Shown one piece after another: positions 15,554-24,394 of a stretch of 64,000 bases of DNA; within the stretch, counting starts at the first letter, position 1; each line of letters begins with the position of its first letter. The position numbers and the translations under genes were made by a program. The notes beneath the pieces are model-generated. The model was not told where the DNA came from. It ran no database searches and was given only the letters and a program-made list of their open reading frames with translations. The DNA lies in the NCBI RefSeq assembly GCF_003260015.1, contig NZ_QCXS01000003.1, positions 796,315 to 860,314 on the forward strand, in the 5' to 3' direction. The stretch is from Nakamurella deserti. GTDB lineage: Bacteria > Actinomycetota > Actinomycetes > Mycobacteriales > Nakamurellaceae.

Positions 15554-17617
15554 ATGGCGCGAACGTCCGCCGGGCCTCCGGCTGCGTCCGAGACCCCCGC
15601 CGGGACCGGACCGCGCCGGGTGGGCCGCCTGGGGCAGTGGTGGCTGAACCGGTCGGTACCGGTGAAGGGGATCCTGGCCCTGTCGGTGCCGATCCTCGCG
15701 CTGGTGGGAGTGTCCTCGTCGGCTTTCGTCCTGCAGCTGGAGGAACGCAGCGAACGCCAGGCCGCGGTCGCCGCGAACCGGATCGTCATGTCGTCGGTCG
15801 GGGTGCTGCAGTCCGCCACCGACATGGAGACCCGGGTTCGCGGCTACGCCGCCACCGCGGACCGCTCCTTTGTGACGGGCTTCGACGAGGACGCCACCGC
15901 GCTCGACGACTTCGTGGACCGGCTGGACAGCGCGGTGGTCACCGACGAGGAGCGGACCGCGGCCGCCAGCGTCCGGGGGACCGTCCTCACCCACGTCGCC
16001 CAGCTGTACGTCGTGATGGGAGAGGTGAGCGCCGGCGCCGACCGCGGGCAGCTGCTGAACCCGCTGGCCAAGAGCCGGGCCATCATGGACGACCTGCGGG
16101 CGGAGGTCGGGTCGATCAGGAGCGGGCCGGAAGCGACCGTGGCCACCAAGCGGGCTCAGGTCAACGCCCTGGAGATCACCATCCTGCGGCTACAGATCAC
16201 CGGCCTCGTGGTCGGCCTGCTCACCGGCGCGGCCGGCATCGCCCTGTTCAGCTTCGGCATCTCGCGCCGCGTCAAGGGCGCCGCGGCCAACGCCCAGCGG
16301 CTCGGCGAGGGCCGGCGGCTGCTGCCGATGCGCGCGGCCACCGACGAGATCGGGCGTCTGAAGGCCTCGATCGCCGACGCGGACCGGCTGCTGCACAGCC
16401 GACTCGAGGAGCTGGCCACCGCCCGCGACCAGGCCCTCACCGCCACGCACACCAAGAACTCGTTCCTGTCACGCACCAGCCACGAGCTGCGGACCCCGCT
16501 GAACGCCATCCTGGGTTTCGCCCAACTGCTGGAGATGTCGGACCTCGACGAGGAGGACCGCGAGAGCGCTGAGCACATCCACCAGGCCGGCCGGCATCTG
16601 CTGGCACTGATCAACGAGCTCATCGACATCTCCCGCGTCGAATCGGGAGACCTGCAGGTCTCGATGGAGCCGATCTCGGTGGCCCGGGTGACCCGTGAGG
16701 TCGTCGCTCTCGTCGGGCCGCTCGCCGCGGCCCGCCAGATCACCATCTACAACCGCATCACCGACCCGGCCGTCGCCGTGTCCGCGGACTACCAGCGCCT
16801 CAAGCAGGTGCTGGTCAACCTGGTCTCCAACGCGATCAAGTACAACCGGCACGCCGGCGAGATCACGCTCGACCACCGGCGCACCGCCGACGGTGTCATC
16901 GAGCTGCGGGTGACCGACACCGGGCAGGGCCTGAGCGAGGCCGACCAGGAACGCATCTGGATGCCGTTCGAGCGGCTGGACGCCGACCGCGGGCCCATCG
17001 AGGGCACCGGCATCGGACTGCCGCTGGCCCGGGCGCTCGCCGAGGCCATGCACGGCACCCTGACCGTCCGCAGCACCGTCGGCCAGGGCTCCACCTTCAC
17101 CGTCGGGCTGCCGGTCGCCGACGACATCGTCGCCGCCGACGCCCGCAGCCCGCAGTCGCAGTCCGTTCCGCCCGCCCAGGCCGGCACGCTCGGCCGATCC
17201 CTGACCGTGCTGTCCATCGAGGACAACATGGCCAACAGTCAGGTCCTGGACCGCATCTTCCGCACCTGGACCGATGTCTCGTTGATCGCCACCGACAACG
17301 CCGAGAGCGGACTCGAACTGGCCGTCGACCACCGGCCGGACCTCATCCTGCTCGATCTGCATCTGCCCGGCATGAGCGGTGAGGAGGCGTTCCAGCGGTT
17401 GCGCGCCGACCCGGGCACCACCTCCATCCCGATCGTCGTGCTGTCCGCCGACGCCACCCCGGGCACCGTCCGGCGGCTGCTGGCCCGGGGCGCGTCCGCC
17501 TACCTCACCAAGCCGCTGGACCTCCCGTCGCTGTACCAGGTCCTGGAGGACGTCACCCACCGCAGCGCCGACGGGCCGGCCGTCGCCGTACCGGCCGTCC
17601 GGTCGGGACGACCGTGA
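15554..17617 (+). CDS. Hybrid sensor histidine kinase (CHASE3-HAMP-HisKA-HATPase-REC)
   Basis: A 687-aa membrane sensor. One transmembrane helix (about 37-58) and a second (about 210-235, ITGLVVGLLTGAAGIALFSF) flank a ~150-residue extracytoplasmic helical domain of CHASE3 type. A HAMP-like segment follows, then HisKA with the phospho-acceptor in SRTSHELRTPLN (H310). The HATPase domain has N-box LVSNAIKYN, DTGQGLS and GTGIGLPLA. A receiver domain at the C-terminus has phospho-acceptor D601 in LLDLHLPG and Lys in YLTKPLD. The start at ATG 15554 follows GGGGAGGTGG; the longer frame from 15344 has no such site. The receiver gene downstream overlaps its stop. The signal is unknown. Confidence 0.92.
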   Translation: MARTSAGPPAASETPAGTGPRRVGRLGQWWLNRSVPVKGILALSVPILALVGVSSSAFVLQLEERSERQAAVAANRIVMSSVGVLQSATDMETRVRGYAATADRSFVTGFDEDATALDDFVDRLDSAVVTDEERTAAASVRGTVLTHVAQLYVVMGEVSAGADRGQLLNPLAKSRAIMDDLRAEVGSIRSGPEATVATKRAQVNALEITILRLQITGLVVGLLTGAAGIALFSFGISRRVKGAAANAQRLGEGRRLLPMRAATDEIGRLKASIADADRLLHSRLEELATARDQALTATHTKNSFLSRTSHELRTPLNAILGFAQLLEMSDLDEEDRESAEHIHQAGRHLLALINELIDISRVESGDLQVSMEPISVARVTREVVALVGPLAAARQITIYNRITDPAVAVSADYQRLKQVLVNLVSNAIKYNRHAGEITLDHRRTADGVIELRVTDTGQGLSEADQERIWMPFERLDADRGPIEGTGIGLPLARALAEAMHGTLTVRSTVGQGSTFTVGLPVADDIVAADARSPQSQSVPPAQAGTLGRSLTVLSIEDNMANSQVLDRIFRTWTDVSLIATDNAESGLELAVDHRPDLILLDLHLPGMSGEEAFQRLRADPGTTSIPIVVLSADATPGTVRRLLARGASAYLTKPLDLPSLYQVLEDVTHRSADGPAVAVPAVRSGRP

Positions 17618-17994
17618 CCGTTCCGCACCAGCGCGCCGTGCTGTACGTCGAGGACAACCCGGTCAACGTCCGGCTGGTGCAGAAGATCCTCCGGCTGCGA
17701 CCGCACATCACCCTGACCGTGGTCGGCACCGGCGAGGAGGGGCTCGCCGCCGCCCGCGCCGAGCGACCCGACCTGGTGCTGCTGGACTGGCGGCTGCCGG
17801 GCATCCAGGGCGCCGACGTGCTGCGCGAGCTGACCACCGACCCCGCCACCGCCGGCCTCGCGGTCGTGGTGTTCAGCGGCGACTCGGGACGCGACCAGGT
17901 CACCAGCATCCTGCGGTCCGGGGCGGCGGCGTTCCTGCCCAAGCCCTTCGCCATCGACGACCTGCTGGCCGTGGTCGACCGGCACTGCGGCTGA
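17614..17994 (+). CDS. Single-domain response regulator
   Basis: A 126-aa stand-alone receiver: acidic pocket YVEDNPVN, phospho-acceptor D58 in LLDWRLPG, and K110 in FLPKPF. No output domain follows. Its GTG start overlaps the kinase stop (GTGA), so it is made with the hybrid kinase. It could act as a phosphate sink, shuttle phosphate to a phosphotransfer protein, or bind a target directly. Confidence 0.92.
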   Translation: MTVPHQRAVLYVEDNPVNVRLVQKILRLRPHITLTVVGTGEEGLAAARAERPDLVLLDWRLPGIQGADVLRELTTDPATAGLAVVVFSGDSGRDQVTSILRSGAAAFLPKPFAIDDLLAVVDRHCG

Positions 17995-18332
17995 CCGGGC
18001 GGTCCCCGGTGGCGGTCCCCGGGCCGACCGGGCCGATGCGATCGATCCGCCAGGACTGACCGGGCTCCGTCCGGGGCGAGGGATCCGTCACCGCGGCGAC
18101 GGTGCCCCGAGCCCACCTGGACACGCCGGCGCCACCCCCACGGTCCGCGACGACGACCCCGACCTTCACCGCCGCGTAAAGAACGGGAAACGCACGGGCT
18201 CTACGGTGACGTCGTCGGCGGCCGGACGAAACCCTCGCAGCGGCCGACGGATACGACCCAGGGGATCCGGAAGACCATGCACGACACACGCTGTCACCGC
18301 CACGGGGACGCCGCACGGTCGCGGCGCACACC
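17995..18332. other. Intergenic region with no recognised feature
   Basis: About 340 nt between the receiver gene and the small CxxC-protein gene. No frame with a ribosome site, no family match and no strong hairpin seen. Confidence 0.5.
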
Positions 18333-18650
18333 GTGACCACCCGGCAGGCGGTCTGGCCGCCCGAGCTCATCGAACGACGCCGCGCCGCCGCCCGGCTGGA
18401 GGCCCGCATCCGTGAGGTCGGCCGATCGGTGGCCACCGGCCCCGGGGACGAGCTGCGCCGCCTGCGCGCCGAGCGGGCCGCCCTGCCGTGCCCGCACTGG
18501 GAGGTCGGCCGGGCCGACGACGGCGCGGACGACTGGGTGTGCGCCGACTGCCACGACCGCATCGTGCCGGCCTGGGTGCCGCTGGAGGACCAGGAGAACC
18601 AGTTGCGACGGGCCGGCAACCGCCTGTCGAGGTGGCCGGCGGCGGGCTGA
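18333..18650 (+). CDS. Small hypothetical protein with a Cys/His cluster
   Basis: A 105-aa frame starting at GTG 18333 with actinobacterial codon usage (GC at almost every third position). The N-terminal half is a charged helix (ELIERRRAAARLEARIREVG...DELRRLRAERAAL). The second half has CPHWEVGR, then WVCADCHDRIVP, a possible four-ligand zinc site (C-x-H...C-x2-C-H). A short charged helix ends it. It precedes the radical SAM gene by 77 nt in the same direction. I do not recognise the family. Confidence 0.55.
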   Translation: MTTRQAVWPPELIERRRAAARLEARIREVGRSVATGPGDELRRLRAERAALPCPHWEVGRADDGADDWVCADCHDRIVPAWVPLEDQENQLRRAGNRLSRWPAAG

Positions 18651-18727
18651 CCCTGCCGGGGCGCACTCCCGGTGTCACCGGCCACACCGGGAAGCCCACC
18701 GGTGCCGCCGGCGTTGGAACCGGTGAC

Positions 18728-19828
18728 ATGGACATCGCTGACAGTCTCGTATCCGCCCCCACGAGGGCCTGGATCCCCAAGCACGTGCAGATCACCCGTG
18801 CGGCCCAGGACCAGCCGCACACCGCCGAGATCATCCGCCGCTGCGAGGCCGCCGGAGTGGACGACATCCTGCTCCTGCCGGGTGACCGGCTGACCGGGCT
18901 TCGCGGCGACAGCGAACGCGAGACCTACGCGCGGGCGAAGTCGACGCTCGCCGTCGTCGTGGCTCCCCCGAGCGCCCTGAAGCCGCAGCCCATCCCGCCG
19001 AGCGCCGACTGGCGGATCGACCTGGCCCGGGGATGCCCCGCGCACTGCCAGTACTGCTACCTGGCCGGCTCGTTGACCGGGCCGCCGGTGACGCGGGTGT
19101 ACGCCAACCTCGACCAGGTGCTGGCCGGCGTCGGCACCCACGCCGGCCGTGGCACCGTCACCAGCGGCACCGTCGAGCGCGGCCACGAGGGCACCACCTT
19201 CGAGATGTCGTGCTACACCGATCCGCTCGGCATCGAACGGGTCACCGGTTCGCTGGCCGCGGCGATCGCCCGCGTCGGCTCCGGGGAGTTCGGCGACGAC
19301 GTGCAGCTGCGGTTCACCACCAAGTTCGACGACGTCGGCGAGTTGCTCACGCTGGACCACCGGGGCCGCACCCGGGTGCGCTTCTCGGTCAACTCCACCG
19401 AGGTCGCACACCGGTTCGAGGGCGGCACCGCCCGGATGCCCGCGCGGCTCACCGCGATGGGCGCCATGGCCCGCGCCGGGTACCCGGTCGGACTGACCAT
19501 CGCCCCGATCATGCCGATCGGCGACTGGCGGGCCGGCTACGGCGCGCTGCTCGACGACGTCGCCGCCACGCTCGCCGGCGTCGGTGACGTCGACCTGACC
19601 GCCGAGATCATCACCCACCGGTTCACGCCGGCCAGCAAGGAGGTGCTCCTCGGCTGGTATCCGAACACCCGGCTGGAGATGGACGAGGAGAGCCGCACCG
19701 AGAAGCGTTCCAAGTTCGGCGGGGTCAAGTTCGTCTACCCGAAGGCGACGATGACCGAGATGCGCACCTGGTTCACCACCGAGCTGGAGCGCCGGCTGCC
19801 GGGCGCCCGGTTGCTCTACTGGACCTGA
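18728..19828 (+). CDS. Spore-photoproduct-lyase-family radical SAM enzyme
   Basis: A 366-aa protein with the radical-SAM cluster motif C-x3-C-x2-C as CPAHCQYC (C103, C107, C110) in LARGCPAHCQYCYLAGS. It also has the family's TFEMSCYTDPLGIE and FTTKFDDVGELL blocks, and ends TELERRLPGARLLYWT. Spore photoproduct lyase repairs the 5-thyminyl-5,6-dihydrothymine dimer using SAM-derived radicals. This actinobacterial branch (opening like MDIADSLVSAPTRAW) occurs in non-endospore formers, so its lesion or substrate is not certain. ATG 18728 is used because the upstream in-frame extension has no family similarity. Probably a DNA photodamage function. Confidence 0.85.
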   Translation: MDIADSLVSAPTRAWIPKHVQITRAAQDQPHTAEIIRRCEAAGVDDILLLPGDRLTGLRGDSERETYARAKSTLAVVVAPPSALKPQPIPPSADWRIDLARGCPAHCQYCYLAGSLTGPPVTRVYANLDQVLAGVGTHAGRGTVTSGTVERGHEGTTFEMSCYTDPLGIERVTGSLAAAIARVGSGEFGDDVQLRFTTKFDDVGELLTLDHRGRTRVRFSVNSTEVAHRFEGGTARMPARLTAMGAMARAGYPVGLTIAPIMPIGDWRAGYGALLDDVAATLAGVGDVDLTAEIITHRFTPASKEVLLGWYPNTRLEMDEESRTEKRSKFGGVKFVYPKATMTEMRTWFTTELERRLPGARLLYWT

Positions 19829-19880
19829 TCCGGACGGGCCCGCGGCCCGGCCCGGCCCGCCGGTGACCTACCGTGGCGGC

Positions 19881-20795
19881 ATGACCGTGGTGTGCCTGCC
19901 CGACGACAATGCCGTCCGCCTGCTCGGCGACCTCCCTGACGGGGTGGAGGTGGTGGTGTGGGACGGCACCGGCGACACACCGGCGAAGCTCGTCGAGACG
20001 ACGTTCTGGGTTCCGCAGATCGAGGACTCCGAGGACCTGCCCGGCAAGTTCGCGGCGATGCCGCACCTGCGGGTGATGCAGCTGACCGGGGCCGGCGTCG
20101 AGGACATCGTCGATCAGCTGCCCGAGGGCGTGACCCTGTGCAACGCGCGTGGGGTGCACGGCAGCTCGGTGGCCGAGTTGGCGTTGGCGCTGATCCTGGC
20201 CTCGCAGCGCCGGCTGCCGCACTTCCTCGCCGCCCAGGCCGAGGGACGCTGGGACCTCGTCGAGGGCGACGACCTCGTCGACAAGCGGGTGGTGATCCTC
20301 GGTGCCGGCGATCTGGGTGAGCAGACGGCCCGCCGGTTGCGGCCGTTCGACGCCGAGCCGGTGCTGGTCGCCTCGTCGGCCCGGGACGGCATCCACGGCA
20401 TCGACGAGCTCCCCACCCTGCTGCCCGACGCCGATGTCGTCGTGGTGACCCTGCCGTTGACTCCGGAGACGACCGGCCTGGTCGACGCCGCGTTCCTGGC
20501 CCGGATGGCCGACGGCGCACTGCTGGTCAACGTGGCCCGCGGCAAGGTAGTCGACACCGACGCGGTGCTCGCCGAACTGACCACGGGGCGGCTCCGGGCC
20601 GCGCTCGACGTGGTCGAGCCCGAGCCGTTGCCCGCCGGTCATCCGCTGTGGACGGCTCCGAACCTCATCCTGACCCCGCACGCCGCGGGCCACGTCAAGG
20701 CCGCCGGGCCCCGGGCGTTCGCGCTCGTCGCCGACCAGCTGCGCCGCTTCGTGGCCGGCGAGGAGCTGGCCAACGTCATCTCCGGCGGCTACTGA
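19881..20795 (+). CDS. D-isomer-specific 2-hydroxyacid dehydrogenase
   Basis: A 304-aa NAD(P)-dependent oxidoreductase. The Rossmann motif is VVILGAGDLGEQTARRL, and the catalytic Arg/Glu/His set lies in NVARGKVVD, DVVEPEPLP and LTPHAAG. The N-terminal catalytic half holds QLTGAGVEDI and SSVAELALALIL. The family reduces 2-keto acids to D-hydroxy acids or the reverse; the substrate here is not indicated by neighbours. ATG 19881 is preferred to the in-frame GTG 19863. Convergent with a glycosyltransferase gene. Confidence 0.92.
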   Translation: MTVVCLPDDNAVRLLGDLPDGVEVVVWDGTGDTPAKLVETTFWVPQIEDSEDLPGKFAAMPHLRVMQLTGAGVEDIVDQLPEGVTLCNARGVHGSSVAELALALILASQRRLPHFLAAQAEGRWDLVEGDDLVDKRVVILGAGDLGEQTARRLRPFDAEPVLVASSARDGIHGIDELPTLLPDADVVVVTLPLTPETTGLVDAAFLARMADGALLVNVARGKVVDTDAVLAELTTGRLRAALDVVEPEPLPAGHPLWTAPNLILTPHAAGHVKAAGPRAFALVADQLRRFVAGEELANVISGGY

Positions 20796-20810
20796 GCTCC
20801 CCTCACCGCG

Positions 20811-21818
20811 TCAGGCGTACGCGGTGAAGTGCGGCCCGAGCACGTCGATCCACGCCGCCGGATGGGTCGCGACCGCCGCCGATCCGGGACGGGCGAAGGC
20901 CGCGGTGACCGCGGCGTCCAGGGCGCCGGCGGTCCGCGACAGCGGATAGCGGTCGAGCACCCAGCGACGGTTCGCGGCCCGCAGCGGTGCCGACCCGTCG
21001 GCGTGGGCGATCAGCTCGGCGATCCGGTCCCGCAGCAACAGCGGACGCTGATCGGGGATGCGCCAGGCGCCGGGGGCCTCGAACAGCTCGTGACCGCCGC
21101 CGCCGTCGTACCCGACGACCAGACAGCCCGACGCCAGCGCCTCGGCGACCGGCAACCCGAAGCTCTCGCTGTGGCCCAGCGCGACGAACACCGTGGTGGT
21201 CGCGAGCACGTCGGCGACATCCGCCCGCGGGATGTCCACCATCTCCACGAGATCGACGCCGGCCAGCCGGGGGTCGTGGCGCAGGAGCTCACGCAGCAGC
21301 GAGGCCTCCCGGGGGCGCTTGCGTGGGAACCAGCTGACCCGGGCCCGGTCGCCCGGTCGCGGGGCGAACAGCTCGCCGTCGACGGGGTTCGGCACCAGGC
21401 TGACCGCCAGGCCGGGCAGCACCGCCGACAGCACGTCACGGCTCTCGCCGGTCACCGCCCACACACCGGGAGGGGCGGCCCACCCCGGGAAGTCGGGCCC
21501 CGGAGCGCCGGCCGCGAACGTGTAGAAGTGGTTCTGGTTGAAGATGACCGTCCGGGCACCCGGTGCCGGGTCGCGTCCCGGCACCGTGGGCGTCTCCGGC
21601 AGCACGAGCAGGTCGTCCGCGCCGATGGGCGTCGTGGCACCCGCGAGCACCGGAACGTCGGCGTCGATCCAGTCGGTGCGGTCGTCCGGGTCGGGCAGCC
21701 ACAGCCACGCCTCGTGGCCCGCCGCCCGCAGCAGCCGCACGTGCTGGGTCAGCACGTGCACGCCGCCGCTGTGCCGCCGGGTGGCGAACCCGGCGTAGAC
21801 GACGCGCCGCGGCGTCAC
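20811..21818 (-). CDS. Glycosyltransferase family 4-like protein
   Basis: A 335-aa GT-B type protein: N-terminal VVYAGFATRRHSGGVHVLTQ with a Gly-rich acceptor loop, and a C-terminal donor domain with the EX7E motif HSESFGLPVAEALASG. A following YDGGGGHELFE is typical of sugar-nucleotide enzymes acting on polysaccharide or glycolipid acceptors. The GTG at 21818 overlaps the stop of the GT2 gene (GTGA), so both are made together. The longer frame up to 21923 belongs to the GT2 coding region. Substrates unknown. Confidence 0.85.
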   Translation of the reverse strand: MTPRRVVYAGFATRRHSGGVHVLTQHVRLLRAAGHEAWLWLPDPDDRTDWIDADVPVLAGATTPIGADDLLVLPETPTVPGRDPAPGARTVIFNQNHFYTFAAGAPGPDFPGWAAPPGVWAVTGESRDVLSAVLPGLAVSLVPNPVDGELFAPRPGDRARVSWFPRKRPREASLLRELLRHDPRLAGVDLVEMVDIPRADVADVLATTTVFVALGHSESFGLPVAEALASGCLVVGYDGGGGHELFEAPGAWRIPDQRPLLLRDRIAELIAHADGSAPLRAANRRWVLDRYPLSRTAGALDAAVTAAFARPGSAAVATHPAAWIDVLGPHFTAYA

Positions 21819-22666
21819 TCGAAGTAGGGCGCGCTCAGGTACCACGACGAGCCGCTGCCGGTGTTGTGGGCGGGAAAGGCGTCCGGGCTCAGCCCGACCT
21901 CGGCCCGCCACTCCGGTCCCCACTTGCCGTCCATCCCGTCGAGGATCTCGGCCCGGTTGCCCTCGGAGGTCTGCCCGGTGCGGTTCATCGTGGCGCGACG
22001 CAGGTGCGAGACGTAGGCGCCCTCGGTCACGACGCTGCGCAGGCCCGCGACGCGGACCCGCAGGGCGAGATCGATGTCGGAGCCGTAGCCGTGGCGGGGG
22101 AACGCGACCGTGTCCAACGCCCCGAGCTCGACGACCGCGGGGGCGGCGAAGGCCACCGCGGTGCCGTCGCAGAACGGCACGTCACGCAACTCGGTCCGCG
22201 GCAGGTAGGCGTAGGCGGTCTCGGGGATGGACCGGGCCCGCTGGTGGAGCCAGAAGTCGTCGTAGCAGGCGGCCACCACGGCGATCTTCTCGTCCTCGGC
22301 GAAGGGGGCGGTCAACGCGTCGAGGAACCCCCTGGACAACCGGATGTCGTTGTTGAGCACGACGCAGACGTCGGTGCCGTCGGCGACCGCGGTGTGCAGG
22401 GCCCAGTTCGCCGATCCGATCCAGCGGAGGTTCCGGCCCGGCCGGTGGACCTCGACCCGGCTGCCGGCGACCGGGACGACGTAGTCGCCGCCGTTGTCGA
22501 CCACCACGATCCGGATGTCGGGGCGGCGGTCGCTGCCGTCACGGGCGAGGTCCCCGAGGACCGCGTCGGTCAGCTCGGGTGAGCCGAACGCGGGGATGAC
22601 GACGAGCGTCGAGGGGGGCGCCGACGGCGATGCGGCGCCGTCGGGCGCAGGGTACTGACCAGCCAT
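21815..22666 (-). CDS. Glycosyltransferase family 2-like protein
   Basis: A 283-aa GT-A protein: STLVVIPAFGSPELTDAVL, VVVDNGGDYVV and a metal-site region VCVVLNNDIRLSRGFLDAL. A downstream acidic motif, GYGSDIDLALR, is typical of GT2 enzymes that add sugars such as rhamnose to cell-surface glycans. It starts MAGQYPAPDG at 22666; the longer frame to 22906 has low-quality coding character. It is coupled to the GT4 gene. Together they probably build part of an exopolysaccharide or cell-wall glycan. Confidence 0.88.
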   Translation of the reverse strand: MAGQYPAPDGAASPSAPPSTLVVIPAFGSPELTDAVLGDLARDGSDRRPDIRIVVVDNGGDYVVPVAGSRVEVHRPGRNLRWIGSANWALHTAVADGTDVCVVLNNDIRLSRGFLDALTAPFAEDEKIAVVAACYDDFWLHQRARSIPETAYAYLPRTELRDVPFCDGTAVAFAAPAVVELGALDTVAFPRHGYGSDIDLALRVRVAGLRSVVTEGAYVSHLRRATMNRTGQTSEGNRAEILDGMDGKWGPEWRAEVGLSPDAFPAHNTGSGSSWYLSAPYFE

Positions 22667-23074
22667 CTCGGACCCATCCGTTCTGTTACAGCGGGCTTCG
22701 TGCGTTCTTCGACGACCACAGTAGGGATCGCGCCGGCGGACCGCCGACCGCTGGAGCAGTACCCACTCGGCCGAGGCGCGGGATGCGACCAAGGTCACCC
22801 GACGGTCGGAGGCCGGGCTAGCGGTGCCGGCTCCCGCGGCGGTGCCCGTCGCAGCGGATGCGCTCCGCCCGCCCGCGCTCGTCGGATTCCCGTCACCGGT
22901 CGGCATTCCGGACCCGGCGGTCGCGGGCTCAGCCGCGTGCGATCCGCGAACTCATGCTGTTCGCCGACTCCGTGCCCTGACGCCGCCGTCGTGCGCCGGT
23001 GAGCGCTTCGGTGAGGTCGCGCGGTCGTCGACGATCCCCGCGGCCCCGGGTCCCGCGGGTTCGTCGGAGAATGG
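22667..23074. other. Intergenic region with no recognised feature
   Basis: About 410 nt upstream of the GT2 gene and downstream of the small membrane protein. No supportable frame, RNA gene or repeat found. The GT promoter is presumably here but no consensus was recognised. Confidence 0.5.
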
Positions 23075-23305
23075 TCAGCGCGGCACATCGGCTCCGGAGT
23101 CACCGAGTTCGGCGCGCGTGCGTTCCAGCCGTCGACCCTGTGTCACGGTCATGGCGATCAGGCCAGCCCAGAACAGGACGCCGACCCACGACCACGCCGA
23201 GCCGGTGATCGCCACCACGACGCTCAGCACGAGGAACAGTCCGAAGACGTACGTGGACCACCGCGACTGCCGGCGATGCTCGGCCAGCCGGAAGCGCACG
23301 AGCAC
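23075..23305 (-). CDS. Small two-helix membrane protein
   Basis: A 76-aa frame with a basic N-terminus (LVRFRLAEHRRQSRW), two hydrophobic helices (TYVFGLFLVLSVVVAITG and WVGVLFWAGLIAMTVTQ) and a charged C-terminal helix (RRLERTRAELGD). Its start is a GTG without a clear ribosome site. It lies in the same reading frame as the CNNM gene just upstream, separated only by that gene's TGA and 17 codons. Coding is likely from the hydrophobic pattern; the function is unknown. Confidence 0.6.
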   Translation of the reverse strand: MLVRFRLAEHRRQSRWSTYVFGLFLVLSVVVAITGSAWSWVGVLFWAGLIAMTVTQGRRLERTRAELGDSGADVPR

Positions 23306-23356
23306 CGCCAGGTCGTCGCGCAGGGCCCGGTCGGCCTCGCGTGGCCGGCGCAGAGA

Positions 23357-24394
23357 TCAGCCGGTCCGCACCACCTCACGCGCCGGGCCGGCGGCGTCCG
23401 GGAACAGCGTCCGCAGCACGTCGGCCAGCGTGACCACACCGCGGAACGTCCCCTGCTCGGTGACCACGGCCAGGTGGTTGCGGGTACGCCGCATGGTCTC
23501 CAGGCCCTCCGACAGCGGGGTCCGCGCGTCCAGGGTGAACACCGGCCGCTGGTGCACGGCGGCCGGGGCGTCGGCGGCGTCGAGCAGGGTGTCGCGGACG
23601 TGCACCACTCCGGTCGGTCCGGCACCCGGGGTGGTCACCAGGATCCGCAGATGGCCGGAGCGGCGGGCGGCGTCCTGGACGTCGTGGACGGTCGCCCCCT
23701 CGGACACCGAGGTGGGGGTGCGGCCGGGCCGGGTGAGGTCGCCGATGACGGCGTCCTCGAGGTCCAGTGCGCCCGAGATCTGCTGGTAGTACGACACGTC
23801 CAGTGCCCCGACGGACGTCGAGTGCTCGACGAGCTGCCGCAGTGCCCGGGGGTCCTGCCCGCCGGCGGCCGACTCGACCGGCTCGACGCCGACCTTGCGC
23901 ACGCACCAGTTGGCCATCCGGTTGAGCAGCACGAGCACCGGCCGGAAGACGACCATGAAGGCGCGCATCGGCACGGCCAACAGGATCGACGACCGCTCGG
24001 GGTGCGCGATCGCCCACGACTTGGGCGCCATCTCGCCGATCACCAGGTGCAGGAACGTCACCACGACGAGCGCGAGCACGAAGGCCAGCACGTCGGCCAC
24101 CCACACCGCCAGGCCCAGCCCGGTCAGGGCCGGGGCGAGTGCGTACTGGACCGCCGGCTTGGTGACGGCCCCCAGCGCGAGCGTGCAGGCGGTGATGCCC
24201 AGCTGGGAGCCGGCCAGCACCACGGTCAACTCCGCGGAGCTGCGCAACGCGGCCCGCGCGGACCGGCTGGTGACGGCGGCGTCCTCGAGGCGGTGCCGCT
24301 TCGCCGCCAGCAGCGCGAACTCCACGGCCACGAAGAACGCGCTCAGCGCGATGATGGCGACGGTCGCCGCCACCACGATCCAGGGGTTGCTCAT
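23357..24394 (-). CDS. CNNM/CorC (hemolysin-family) membrane protein
   Basis: A 345-aa protein. A DUF21/CNNM transmembrane domain spans about residues 1-140 (NPWIVVAATVAIIALSAFF, AGSQLGITACTLALG, LHLVIGEMAPKSWAI). A CBS pair follows (about 200-335: LRILVTTPGAGPTGVVHV and HLAVVTEQGTFRGVVTLADV). CNNM proteins are linked to Mg2+ (and Co2+) efflux. It lacks the C-terminal CorC_HlyC domain of its partner. The ATG overlaps the upstream gene's stop (ATGA); the two probably form a heterodimer. Confidence 0.88.
   Translation of the reverse strand: MSNPWIVVAATVAIIALSAFFVAVEFALLAAKRHRLEDAAVTSRSARAALRSSAELTVVLAGSQLGITACTLALGAVTKPAVQYALAPALTGLGLAVWVADVLAFVLALVVVTFLHLVIGEMAPKSWAIAHPERSSILLAVPMRAFMVVFRPVLVLLNRMANWCVRKVGVEPVESAAGGQDPRALRQLVEHSTSVGALDVSYYQQISGALDLEDAVIGDLTRPGRTPTSVSEGATVHDVQDAARRSGHLRILVTTPGAGPTGVVHVRDTLLDAADAPAAVHQRPVFTLDARTPLSEGLETMRRTRNHLAVVTEQGTFRGVVTLADVLRTLFPDAAGPAREVVRTG

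Noticed and set aside
18728-19828. Evidence that the organism forms endospores
   Set aside because: Spore-photoproduct-lyase-like enzymes also occur in non-sporulating actinomycetes, and no sporulation gene is present.
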